A stretch of DNA of 64,000 bases from Cinclus cinclus. Its lineage: Eukaryota; Chordata; Aves; Passeriformes; Cinclidae. The position numbers and the translations under genes are program-made. Where the stretch lies: contig NC_085049.1 of NCBI RefSeq assembly GCF_963662255.1, positions 58,451,158 to 58,515,157 on the forward strand, given 5' to 3'. This document shows positions 1-11,310 of this stretch, in pieces. Under the pieces are notes generated by a model, which was given only the letters and a program-made list of their open reading frames with translations, was not told where the DNA came from and searched no databases. Position 1 is the stretch's first letter, and each line of letters begins with the position of its first letter.

Positions 1-163
1 TTATCTGAAAGGGTTTGAATCAACTGTGAACTGTCAGGAGGGGGGGAACCCTCCCTTTAAGGGCAAGCTTTTACAAAGTGGATTTCTGTGAATTTTATGG
101 TACCTTCCTCTGAAGCACCTTGTGGTGGCCAAGGAGAGAAGGTGGCCATGGACAGAAATTGGA

Positions 164-178
164 GGGGGGGGGGGGGGG
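164..178 (+). repeat. Poly-G run
   Basis: Fifteen consecutive G residues lie within a purine-rich G-rich stretch (about 140-300). Such a run can form G-quadruplex structures and is prone to slippage and sequencing error, so its exact length is uncertain. Confidence 0.9.
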
Positions 179-1398
179 TATGCTTTTAGTTTTTCAAACC
201 ATTTGCAGGCCCCAAAACTCATGGGGAAAAACACTGGGAGTGAGGCTGTGGGAAGGGAGAGAAGCAGCGAAGAAGGGCTGGAGTGGGGCGGGGAGAACAT
301 GTGCACGGGTTTGCTTGTAATTAGGAGATTTAAACTTTGAAAGAAGTTAATTAATAATGAAACTTCTGACTGAATGATGCAGATTATGAAGACTGGCTTT
401 GTCAGCAGCTGCAATTAATTACAGGCTCAGGCACAGGGAAAAGGAGGGGGGTAAGGGATGTGGGAGAGGGAAGGCATTGCCGAAAGAAAGATGATAAACC
501 TGGCTGCAGGCTGTTGCTGTGGTGACAGAAGGCAGTAGCTGTGGTTGACAATGGTGACACATTGAAGGCAGCAGATAGTCCTAATTACCCCCTCCACCGA
601 CCCAAGCAGGCAGCAACCCCTCCTGACTCGGGGTAGGATATGCTCTGGTTTTCTTCTTGCACTTTCTTCCTTTCTGCTGAAGGTTTGATGTGATTTTGCA
701 GTGTTTCCAACTGCTCTGAAAGGAAAACCATGGGGCAGTGGCTTTTTCTAATGTCACTGCAGCATCCTAGGAATGACCAGCAGTTCTGTAATATTCTTGG
801 GAAACCTGGAAAATGCTGGCAAACTTTGAGAGCTGATACCTAAAAAACAGGGAGAAAAAAATAACCTGCAACTGGCCATAGCATTTTGAACAGGAAGATG
901 AGATGAGATTGCAGGTCTGGCCCAAGTTTCATGCTTTTTTGGGAGCATTTGCCATGGCTTGTCAGGTCTTGTGCTTCAGGGTCTCACCTGCTGACCTCAC
1001 CCTGCCATGGTCTGCATGGCCTTGTTGGGATCACTGCAAGGGCAGGGAGCAGAAGTGTAGGTCTGTGTTAAATAAAAACTCCTGAGTTTGGCTGTAGTCA
1101 GAGTAGTCTCTCCAGCTCTCTCGTGTCATGCTTTCTGGAAAAATAAAACAACAGACCAACTGGCTTTTAAAATAATTTCTGCTTTTTGTTTGTCATCCCA
1201 GGAGCATTTGAGGCCCTGGTTTTGCCCACATATCTTTTGACCCCCTTATGTCCAGGGAGAAGGACTTTTGCAAGCATTGTCTCAGGCTGCTCAAAATCTG
1301 TTTTTGCCCCTTGAGAAATGTCATTCAGCACTGATCCCTCTGTCAGGGCTTCACTGGTGCTGCCTTTCTAGTAATTGTCAAACCACCTGTTGCCAAAT

Positions 1399-1760
1399 GG
1401 AAAAGGCTGAGAGAGCTGGGGCTGCTCAGCCTGCAGGAAAGATGGTTTAGGGAGCTCTTATCCATGTGTATCAATACCTGATGGGAGGAGTAAAGGACAC
1501 AGACTGCTCAGTGATGCCCAGTGACAGGCCAAGAGGTAATGGTCACAGCCTGAAAAGTGGGGTATGTACTTCTATGTTACTTCTGTGTAAATAGTCAGAT
1601 GCTGGAACAGGTTGGTGCCTCTATACCTGAAGATATTCAAACCCCACGTGGATGCAACCCTGAGCAATCTGCTGTAGTTGATGCTGCTTTGAACAGGGAA
1701 GGTGGAGAAGATGACCTCCAGAGGTCCTACCAACATCAACCATTCTGTGGTTTTGTAATG
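1399..1760 (+). mobile_element. Degenerate CR1 LINE 3' fragment
   Basis: The order of recognisable pieces follows the 3' end of avian CR1. First comes a segment like 'GGCTGAGAGAGCTGGGGCTG', then 'GGTAATGGTCACAGCCTGAAA', then 'GCTGGAACAGGTTGGTGCC', then 'GATGACCTCCAGAGGTCC' and the closing 'AACCATTCTGTGG'. It lies in sense orientation on the + strand. It has many indels and no intact frame, so it is an old, dead 5'-truncated copy. Boundaries are approximate. Confidence 0.8.
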
Positions 1761-3565
1761 GAATGGTGACACCAAGCAGATTTTGAGGAGTCCAGAAAAG
1801 AACTGCAGTCTTATCTGAAAACCCTGTGTGAGCTAATGGAAATGTCTCAAATTGCTTTTCTGGGCTTCAGATCAGATCATTAAAGAAATGTGCAAGAGAG
1901 AGAAAGGTGGGAAGTTGAAGTTGTGTTGCGTAGACCCTGGGTGAAAATACTTTCTTTGTGCCTTTTTGGTACATTCCTCTCAGGAAAGGGCCCTAGTTTT
2001 GGTGGGCTTTGTGTGCATTACTTTGTAAAGCAGATGGGATTAACTTTGTGAGGGATAGTGATAATGCATTCTTGAAATCACCTTAGAGCATAATTGCAGC
2101 AGTAGAACTAGTGCCCTGCTCCTGTCTGATTTTGCAACTGAAGGTAGCTCACCACAAACCAGGTGGGGGAGAAGAGAGACAATTAATAATCTTCTAGATC
2201 AGATTGTGTAGTTTAGTCATAAATCACTGTCAGAGAATGAGCATGGAAGAGCTGCTCAGAACAAACCACAGAAGCTGAATGTCTTTCAGAAGTGATCAGA
2301 GATACAGGCCACTCTTTTAGATTCAATACTGAAAGGACTGAAAATGGATGCACTCAGTGGGTTGTATTTTAAGTAGATAATTTTGTGCCTCTTCTACTTG
2401 AAAAAGATAAAATTGTCTGACAGTGGAAACTGGGCAGATATGTTGTTGTGAGGTGTTGAAAATGCCCAAGAATGTTTCTGCCAGAGGCTGGAGGTCTACT
2501 CACTCCTCATCACTGCTTTGCAATGGGAACACTGGAAAGTACTGCACAAATGCACTCACTTGTAGAGCTAAAATACTGTAAATGAGTTCTTGGATGAGCG
2601 TGTATCAGGCTTGAGGAGAGGGATGGTGAGAGGGGGCAGCTAGAGTATGTAGAGTACAAAGGTCACACAAATACACCATTTTTATCCACTTCTCTAATAC
2701 ATAAATGAAGTGGCACTTGATGAAATTATAAGACAACAAATTAATAATAAATAGGAGGGAACAGTTTTTAATGTAAAGTATAATTAGGCAGTGTAGCTCA
2801 GGGCTGCCAACTATTACCGAAGCAGATATTTTAGCAAGATTGTCAACAAAGGATTCAAATGAATAAGCAAAGCATCTGCAGGGACAGCAGTGTAGCTGAG
2901 AAAACAATTATAAGGACTATCAATCCTCATGCTTTAGGGCATAAACAGATCACCAGCTGGGGTCAGAAACACAGTTTTTCCTCATAGTTACTGAATAACC
3001 TGGGCACATGGTGGAGTTTTATACAGCGTGGGTCGCTGCTGAAAGCACAGTAACAGATTAGACAGGCCAGTGGCACTTCTTTACCCACAAGTTTCTCTGG
3101 GAGGGCACAAGAGAGAGTTCTAGCCTCATCTTGTACCCCCTTCCCAGAAGGGCAATAATTGTGTAGACATCAATCTGCCCATTTTGATTAGATCCCTAGA
3201 CCCTGGAGATCTCTGATACATTCAGGTATAGGCTTCCTTAGAAAGTGTCTTCCAAATGTTTGGAAGATTCAGTAAATCAGTGGGGGAAGGGACTCAGCAA
3301 ACCAACAGGAAAGGAGCAAGCATGTGTTTGCCTATGGCAGTCGTTTGACTTGTGTGAGTGCTTCAGGCCTTTTGTGCTACCTCTACTTTCCCTTTTACGA
3401 AAGACTTTTGGCTTAATCAAGAAATGGAGTAGTGATGAACTGAGTATGGAGAATGTGGCAGTCTAATAAATCAGGCTTACCAGCACTTCTTTCCCTTAAT
3501 CTTCCTATTGTGATACTTCAAGCCTAGAGCAAGCTTATCTCAGCCACGATGCTTTTGCAGAAGTT

Positions 3566-3584
3566 TTCCTTGACTCTTTTGCAC
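3566..3584 (+). promoter_or_regulatory. CACNA1I: U12-type branch point and AC 3' splice site of intron 1
   Basis: TTCCTTGAC at 3566-3574 matches the U12 (minor spliceosome) branch-point consensus TTCCTTRAC. The branch A would be 3573, 11 bases from the intron end at 3584, inside the narrow spacing typical of U12 introns. The intron ends in ...TTTTGCAC. The coding frame starts immediately after, with C completing a codon and then TGG TTC GAG. No usable AG lies between the branch point and the conserved W-F-E codons, and an in-frame TGA at 3571-3573 rules out an exon start further upstream. Minor AT-AC introns at this S1 position are known from voltage-gated sodium channel genes and some calcium channel genes. 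The matching 5' donor (expected ATATCC-like) is outside the window. Confidence 0.85.
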
Positions 3585-3696
3585 CTGGTTCGAGTGTGTC
3601 AGCATGATGGTGATTTTGCTAAACTGTGTTACCCTGGGAATGTACCAGCCATGTGAGGATATGGACTGCCTTTCGGACAGGTGTAAAATCTTGCAG
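3585..3696 (+). CDS. CACNA1I: CACNA1I exon 2: segment IS1 of Cav3.3
   Basis: The 112-base exon supplies the last base of one codon and 37 whole codons. It reads W-F-E-C-V-S, then the hydrophobic helix [13 protein letters not shown] (IS1) and the extracellular [18 protein letters not shown] stretch. The Cys-rich [12 protein letters not shown] segment separates Cav3.3 from Cav3.1 (RPCEDIACDSQRC) and Cav3.2 (QPCEDVECGSERC), as recalled from those families. The acceptor is a non-AG minor-spliceosome site. The donor after CAG is GTAAGT at 3697, phase 0. IS1 is part of the domain I voltage-sensing module in the plasma membrane. Apart from the AC acceptor nothing is odd. Confidence 0.95.
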
Positions 3697-4707
3697 GTAA
3701 GTAGATTTCCTTCTTGTTGTGATGGTGCTTCAGTCCAAGTCACAGATTTTCATGCATGCTTTCCTTCAGCGTGTGGGCGATATCTTCCTGGAGAGGCTGG
3801 CAAGGCTGTCCCTGGCAGTGAGATATCCTGTTGTAAAATGGCAAGGGCTTGCTTTGAGGAGGGCAATAGGACAAGAGAGAGAATGAATGAACTTGACTTG
3901 TGACTGTGCAACACTGAACACTTGCTAATGTTCCTGAACTTGCACGTAAGCAGGGATTTCCTGGCACAGGCACCTACAAGACACAAAGGTCAGGGTTAAG
4001 CCAGGGAGAAATAACTAAGGTTACATGATCCAGGCAGGAGGGAGTAGCAGCCTCCAATGCATTTGCTAGTCTGGTGATGTGCAAGACTATTACTGATTCA
4101 ACAGATACTGTGACATTCAGGATGCCCAAAGGGAGAGGAAATAAAAGGAATGCTTAGCAAGGCCATGAGTACATCCAGGCTGTAAACACACCAGCTGTGC
4201 TTGATGTTTCCCCAAAGAGAAGGTGATAGCAAAGGGTGTCATCCACCCTTGTGTTGTTGTAGCTAAGGCCTTCAGGTGTCTGAAGCTGCACTCTGTGATG
4301 GGTGCATGCTGCCCAAACTGTGTGGGAAGCTGCACTATGGCCTCAGCTGAGCCATTTGCAGCGATGTGATGAGCAGTCCCTCCTGGGGGGATCTTGGAAA
4401 AGCAGTGTTTTCCTGGCCAGGTTTAGATCTGCTGGTGCTGAACCAACACCACTTTTCAAGTCCATGTAAGGAGTCTGAGTCTGCATCAGTTACTTCACCT
4501 ATGGGTGAAAAAAACCTATAAAAGCCCCCACTGAACGTGAGAAGCAAGAAAGTGTGATGCCAGGGCTACATGAAAGAAACTTTTCCAGTCCTGCCTCTAT
4601 CTCATTTTCAGGTGTATGCTGAAAATGGTATTTTTCTCATATTCTGTGTTTTAAAGTTCAAGGCTGAGAATGCTTGTCAAATATGCTCTTGGGTTTCTGT
4701 TTGGCAG
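3697..4707 (+). other. CACNA1I: CACNA1I intron 2
   Basis: A 1011-base GT-AG intron (GTAAGT ... TTGGCAG), phase 0. I see no gene, repeat or regulatory signal in it. Confidence 0.9.
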
Positions 4708-4841
4708 GTGTTTGATGATTTCATCTTCATCTTCTTTGCCATGGAAATGGTCTTGAAGATGGTGGCCCTGGGGATCTTTGGCAAGAAGTGTTACCTTGGA
4801 GATACCTGGAACCGCCTGGATTTCTTCATTGTCATGGCTGG
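4708..4841 (+). CDS. CACNA1I: CACNA1I exon 3: segments IS2 and IS3
   Basis: The 134-base exon reads [20 protein letters not shown] (IS2), then the conserved cytoplasmic loop [18 protein letters not shown] and the beginning of IS3 (FFIVMA). It ends two bases into a Gly codon. The acceptor is TTGGCAG at 4707 and the donor is GTAGGT at 4842. The acidic residues in S2 and the Asp of WNRLDFF in S3 are the usual countercharges for S4 gating arginines in voltage-gated channels. The [13 protein letters not shown] spelling fits Cav3.3 better than the IFAFFAVEM of Cav3.1 and Cav3.2. Confidence 0.96.
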
Positions 4842-7800
4842 GTAGGTTGATAATTTCTGTATTTGTTTATTCTGGGCTTACTAGAGTCCTGTATGGAACA
4901 GGAATGATGTAACTGAGGAGAAAATTTCCACTCTGGTGTTTCTCTGGTGCAGTTGTCAAGCTGGAATTGGGCATGCTGGGGTTAGCAGCCAATGGAAGAA
5001 GGAGAACACAAGGTAGCTTAACTCCTCAGCTGATGTGCAGCCATCTATCTAGCACAACTTCAGTAGAGGGTATTAATTTGTACCAGTGGAAGAGCTTGAC
5101 CAGAAACATTTCTGGGTTTTTGTGTTTTTAAAATGTCTGAGTAGAAGAGGCATAACCTTTACCAGAATCAAAACTAAAGCTTGCATTTGTTTCCAGCAAC
5201 TGTGTTTCAAGGGTAGAAATGTGTTTTTTTTAATTCAGGGTTTTTTGGTTTTGTATTGCACCAGCATCACCCGCAGCACTATTGGGACAAGTTGACATTT
5301 GAGGGTTTTTTACAACAAAGTTGCTATGGTGAAGCTTTGATTTTCCCCTCTGCATGCATCAAGTGGAAAGTCTACCAGAATTTGCCTGTTAAATCACAGC
5401 AAAATGTCCATTTCTGATACCAGTGGGATGTGCTTTTTTCCCCCAGAATTCTAATTTTCAATTAGAATGCCTTGTGAGATAATAAAAACAAATCAGAAAT
5501 AAATGTGTTCTATTGCTCTTCTCACAGAAAAAAGTGAACATCTTTCCAGATAGAAGACCTCAATTTTATTTTTCTTTAGCCAGGAATTACCAGCTCCACT
5601 GCTACCTGGAAGTGCACGTATTAGTGATTGAGCTAGCAGCGAGTTTGAGCTCACTTTGCAGAGTTTTCCCCCATGGTGTGGAGCAGCACCATCTTTATAT
5701 TTGCTTTTGACAGAGTTCTTCTAGAGCAAGACTTGAAAGTCAATCCCTCTGGAGAAGCAGATAATTGTTTGCTTCTGGGAGGAGCAGAGATTTTCACACT
5801 CAGTGCAACTGTAAAAATTGGAAGGCTGATTCTCAACCAGGTTGTGTATGAAAGGAGGACAGGCAGATGAAAGCTGTGGGCTTTTCTAAATTAACACAAT
5901 ATGTGTGAGATGGGAAGACCTTTCTTGTAGCTGAACCTGCTGAGATTAACGTCTGATTTAAAATGGCCTGACATGAGGAGTACCAGTTAAAGCCCCTGAG
6001 ACATGGTGCTGAGGAAAGCCAGATCATTGTATGTTCTAGCCTGAGCCTGAGCTCCTGGTGGCAAAATTGCTGGAGACTGGATGCAGGGAAAGCAAGACCC
6101 TAGCACAGCAGCCTTTGAGGAAGGAAAAGCTGAGTAGGTTTCAAAAGGGGACCTTGGGCTTATGGTGATCCTCTCTGCAGGTGATAGGCTGCAGTATGCT
6201 GGGAGAAAGAGTCTGCTCCAGGCGAGCACAGGAAAACCAGTATATGAGGTAAAAAGGCTTGGGAATTGGGGGTCTTGCTCTGCTTGGGATCCCTGCAAGC
6301 ATGGTATGTGAGTGGAGCAATCTGAAGAGATGGTGAAATCAGTGGGGCAATACTAAAGGAAAGAGGGAGAGCTCAAACACTTCATGCACAAAACAGGTGA
6401 AACCCACACTACCTAGACAAGAAGGAAGCAAACTCCCTTCCATATTTCCTTCTGTCACCATTGCTGGCAGAAATTTGAGGAGAGGCAGTGTCTTTTGTGC
6501 ATCTGATAGCGGTACCAGGGGGGAAAAAAAAGCTCATTTCTGAACTTCTTTTATTGCCAAGGAGACTTGGAATCAACCCCTTAGATATGAAATAATCTAT
6601 GTGGAGGATTTTTTATTTTGGGTCCAAAACAGAAAGAAATTTTTTTCCTGATTTCTATTCCATTGTCCTCATGAGGTGTCAGAATGAAATGATAGTAATC
6701 TCATTAGAATACCTGATCTCAAAGGACTTCTGCTAAAGAAAGATTTTTCCATTTAGTTGTATAGAACTAATGACTATATAATGTATTTCGAGTTATAAAA
6801 GCTTGTGGTTATTAATTCATTATTCTTTGAAATTCATTAAAATTTTCTGCACTGTTTAAATCAAATCCAGGGCTTTAACTTGTCCTTACATACTGCAGGC
6901 TTTTGCTCAACCTCAAATGTAAGCTCCAATCTTTATCCTTATTGATTCCACACCTGGAACATTTTCCAGATGCTGCCTTAGCATTCTGACTTAGGGAGGA
7001 CGCCTAGCAATAGGTCTTGCACATTTTCTCCATGCCAGGGAGTTAGATCCTGATCAGAGGCTAATCAGTTTTTCCGAAGATCCTTCTCCTTTTTATCATC
7101 CTGGATTCCTGTTTTCTGTAAGGGAGGTCATAAACTTGGCTCCTAAGGAACACCCCTGATGTTGGGGAGCAATGCCCAGCCTAGAGTCCATGCAGCTTCA
7201 AGAATATGGACTGTACTTCCCAGCCTTTTCTCCTCCCTTCTCCCTTTCCAAATAAACACCAGCAAGGCAGCAAAGGTTGCAAAGAATAGACAGTAGCATG
7301 GAAAAGTGAGGTGCAGTGGCGGCTCATTCCATGGGGCATTCCTGGGCATCTGAGCTGTCTCCATCTGGCTTGTGGCACGACAACATGTTTCATCAAAGAG
7401 CAAAATGAATATTTGCTGCTATGGCCCCAGACGGTGTTTTGGTTACATAAACCATTTATTCAGGCAATCATTCGTAGTTATTTCCTCACTTCCTTGGAAA
7501 GCCAGAAGCTATAGTTTTAGTTAGCTGAATTCCCTCATGTGCCCTTGCCCTGCTTGCCCCTGCAACCCAGCAGCTCAAGGAGGAAGGCTCCATTGTCACT
7601 AAAAATGATCCGTTTCCATGGCAATAGGAGCTGACATCACCAGAACTTTCTCCCCTCTTGAACACTCCCTCCCCTAACCACCTTTGTGGCTTTTTTTCTG
7701 AAAGGCCTAGGAAAAAACCCAAAACAACAGCAATAAGTTAATGCTCTCCCTCATTGTTCTCCTCAGAACTCCAAAAATCATAAGAAGCAATTCTGTTTGA

Positions 7801-9386
7801 AGAAACAACCAGGGCTGTAGATTCAGCTTGTCAATGCTCCCGTTCACCAACTGCTTGCTGGTGACAGGAGGTTGCAAGTTCCCAGACGTTTCAAGCAGAC
7901 TGTGCTCGTCACCACCAGCTGTCCTGGTGGGAGTCCCTCTTCCCTTCCATTTGTGATTAGGTCTCGTCTGTCGTCATTTGTTTCCCACAGTGATGGGTGT
8001 GCTCCGAGAGCTTGAACTGAGGTGACTTCAGAGGGCAGCTTCCCCAAGTTGAGAGCCTATGATGGTTTGAAAGTTGAGATAATGAGAAAGCTAATCAGAT
8101 TGGAAATGTCAGCCAGAGTCTTTATGTGTGTGTGAATTTAGGGGAAGAGTCATTTGTTTCTGGGCTCATACTCATCAACTTTTTAAGCCAGGAAGTTCTC
8201 TTACAATACAAGAGTGAAAAATTTCCCCTGCTCGCCCTATTCTGTGAATCAGTAGCACTCACGTGTGGTTGGAGATGATACCACTGTCGCTCTAGAAAAG
8301 GGGATACCATCCCTTTATACATCTGACCTGGGGCTCTCCCTGACCTCGGGGACATGATTCCATATAGGGAGTTGTTGTTCTGCCTCTCATGAGCCAAGTG
8401 CTGTGATTAACCATCTGTGGTGGGAGTTTTGTCTGTCTTTGCCCCCTTCTGTGGCATCCCTGGGACATGTTAGGCAAATTAAGGTGCAGAGGCTTCACTA
8501 CGTGGTGGGAGGGGAGGAGGGGTATTGTGATTACTCTTGTGTCCCCAAAAATACATCCAAAATCTTTCTCTAACTACTTGTCGCTTGATATCCATTGGCT
8601 GAGGAGAGGGTCTGTCTGTAGATCTCAAACTGTGGTCAAATTCCATCCTGTCCTTACCTTTGGTGTGAGGAATGGCATTTTGGATATTTTGGCATTTTGA
8701 GACATTCTCGTGTTGTTCTTAAGCAGCTTTTAAAAGTGGTACATTACAGAGCAAGACATAGCATTCTGTCAGTGCTTCAGTCTGCTTCAGTGCTGTTGGT
8801 TGCAATATTGTCTTACTATTCCTGCGTGAAATTTCCTGTTTCCTATAGCCACATACTGCAGTAGCCTGCCCATTCAATCGCAGCACCTCGCTATCAATTC
8901 ATTCAGCTGCTTTCTTCATTGCCTACAAGCTTGATTGGTTGGGTTTTTTTTCCCCCCCATCTCTTCTGAAGAGAGAAAACCCCTTCCTATTAGTAGGAAC
9001 AGTAAACTTTGTTCACAGATGTATGTTGGTTCCATTTTTTCACACTGGAATACTGGAATACATATTATTTGCATTTCCAAAGCAGTTCATGCTGTTCTAT
9101 CCCTGACTTGTCATTTTCGTTTCTTTTCTGTTCTCCCAAAAATATGCCTCAACTGCAAAATCCATCAGTGACTTTTTTAGTTCTCTGTCAGGTTGTGATA
9201 AATAAATAAAGAACAGAGTGGCAAGAATTGTGCATTACAGAAGTACATCTGCTCACAAATGAATCCCCATTTAGTGTTGCATGTGAAGTTTATTACTTAG
9301 ACAGTTTTTCTCCAGCTAATGTATGTCATGATGATTACATATCATTCCAGCCATATCAACCTAATTACTTGCGTGAACCAGACTTG

Positions 9387-9404
9387 TAATCTCTAAAGAG
9401 ATTA
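9387..9404. repeat. Short palindrome with TAAT/ATTA ends
   Basis: TAATCTCT-AA-AGAGATTA is an 8-base inverted repeat with a 2-base centre. Paired TAAT cores can bind homeodomain dimers, but this is also within what chance gives in AT-rich DNA. Nothing further supports a function. Confidence 0.35.
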
Positions 9405-10160
9405 TAGCACATTAATTTGATGATGTCTATTTTTCCTTAAACTTGTATTGGGTGTGGTTAATTTTGCTATCCACTTTTAATCCATAATCCATCCAAGATG
9501 CATATTGATGATTTTATTGCTGTCCAGTCACTAGCATCACTCCCGTCATTGAGATCACTGTGTACTGGCACAACATCAGAATTCCTCTGACCCTTGGATT
9601 CTTGCCCAGTTTTCTGAGTCTAATCAAAAATTATCAGTACTGGTCCAGATCTTTTCTGGCTGTCTCTTTTAAAACTCTTGCATAAAAATTGTCCAGGCTT
9701 GCTTATCTTAGAAAATCCCTATTTAGGCACAGCCTGAAATACTTGATCACAGCTGGAGCTGAAATTAGCTCATTATGATCAATGGTGCACATACATCATC
9801 TGACCTTCCCCAGAGGACTTTTTTTTAACTGATATTTCCTGCCTTTTTTACACTGTTAGTGACAACTCTGTTTTCTTGTTCCAAAACTTAGACCATTTTA
9901 TGTGCTCTTTCAGTTATCTTACACATTTTCTACAAGTCCGTCTCCTAATTTATATTAATGGCGATCACCTTCCCCTCTCCTGCTATTACACTGCTGCTTT
10001 TGTTTTCACTCATGTTGTACCGTCTTTTTAGCCTGTTCACCTTGCTTGTCTGTACTGAAGGTTCTTGGATACCTGATAAACATTCCTAAACACCACTTGA
10101 CTGTACTCCACAGCTCATGAATTGAAGTCTGACTAGTTTGACACTTGGAGCTATTTTAAA

Positions 10161-10280
10161 GTCACGTAGATGTGACTGGTGCTTAAGGACAGGCCTTAGT
10201 GGTGGACTTGGCTAGGCTGAGTTGGACTCAATGATGTTAAAGGTGTTTTCCAATCTAAATGATTTTATGATTCTATGGCT
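10161..10280 (+). mobile_element. CR1 LINE 3' end
   Basis: This is recognisable as the extreme 3' end of an avian CR1: 'CTTAGTGGTGGACTTGGC', then 'GTTGGACTCAATGATGTTAA', then 'AGGTGTTTTCCAATCTAAATG' and the terminal ATTTTATGATTCTATGG octamer-like repeats. It is in sense on the + strand and only about 120 bases long, as expected of a severely 5'-truncated insertion. Boundaries are approximate. Confidence 0.88.
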
Positions 10281-10605
10281 GTTTCTGTGAGGTTTCAAAT
10301 TCATGAATATGGCCTCTCAAATCCACCAGATATATCTGGTGCTGTTGATGACCTTACATGAGCTGGACATAACACATGAAATCAAGGTCTATGATTTTTT
10401 TGATAGAACTTGATAGTCAATATCTCTGTCTTCCATTCTTGAATACAATTTTCTGTGATTTTTAAGGCTGGGAACTTCCAAAGAGATTTAGGTACACCAG
10501 CGGATTGCTCAAATTTAATTCTTAAAGGTGAATTTGGTGAGTGCTTTTATCAAGAGAGCTAGTCAAGCCTGTATTCTGGTGTGATCTGGACATACCTAAT
10601 CACGT

Positions 10606-11310
10606 TCATAGGATCATAGATAATCTGGGTTGGAGAGGGCCTTGTGGGGTCTTCACTCCAATCTTGCTGCTCAAAGGAGGGTCAACAGCAAACTCCAGTT
10701 AAGGTGTTCCAGTCAAATCTTGACAATCACCACAGATGGAGAGGGCACCATCTCACCATCCCAGCCCCAGTGCTGACATATCTCTGTAATTGGTCTGAAC
10801 CTCCCTTTCCTCCCTGGTTTTCTGTTGGTTGTGTCTTGCTCTCCTGCCATGTGGCACTGTGAAGATTCTGGCTTAATCTCACTGATGCATTGTAAGTATC
10901 AAGGAATTGCCATTAGGTCCCACCCAAAATCATCTCCTTTCCAAATTGAACAAGCCCACATCCTTCAGCCTCTCCTCCCAGGACAGATGCTCCAACCCTG
11001 AGCATCTTGGTGACCCTCCCTTGAACAACTTATCAACACCTTCTTTAATTGGAGGGCCAGAAGTGAATGTGCTGTTTTAGACATGGTCTACTGAGTGCAA
11101 AGTAAAGGGGCACAACCCCTCCCTCATCCACCAGCTGCAATGCAACTGCTGCAGCTTGGTATGTCACTGTCCTTCCTGCATGGGCACGTCCCCTAGGACT
11201 GGCAGCTCCTTTTCAGCAGTGCCACTGTCCATCAGTCCAGCCCAAATGCAGGACCTTGCATTCATCTGTTGAATTTTGTGAGGCTCTTGTCAGCTCATTT
11301 CTCTAGCCAG
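10606..11310 (-). mobile_element. CR1 LINE fragment, antisense
   Basis: Reading the + strand gives the complement of a CR1 3' end. It starts 'AGGATCATAGATAATCTGGG' near 10610. It passes through 'CCTTCAGCCTCTCCTCCCAG' and 'CATCTTGGTGACCCTCCCTT', and reaches 'CAGGACCTTGCATTCATCTG' and 'GCTCTTGTCAGCTCATTTCTC' near 11,300. This places the element on the - strand and makes it the longest LINE piece in the window, about 0.7 kb. It is strongly decayed, with no intact reverse-transcriptase frame. The upstream (right) boundary is uncertain. Confidence 0.82.

Larger units (their letters stand above)
1..3584 (+). other. CACNA1I: CACNA1I intron 1, 3' portion
   Basis: This stretch has no reading frame resembling the Cav3.3 N-terminus, so the upstream coding exon and promoter are judged to lie outside the window. 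It contains a 15-base G run (164-178) and a degenerate CR1 piece (about 1399-1760). The intron ends with the minor-spliceosome signals described separately. The rest is unremarkable, moderately AT-rich sequence in which I see no gene. Confidence 0.75.

Noticed and set aside
3551..3566. TTTTGCAG at 3553-3560 as a normal acceptor for exon 2
   Set aside because: Using it puts an in-frame TGA at 3571-3573 before the conserved W-F-E codons, or forces the wrong frame. The AC site with the U12 branch point fits frame and homology.
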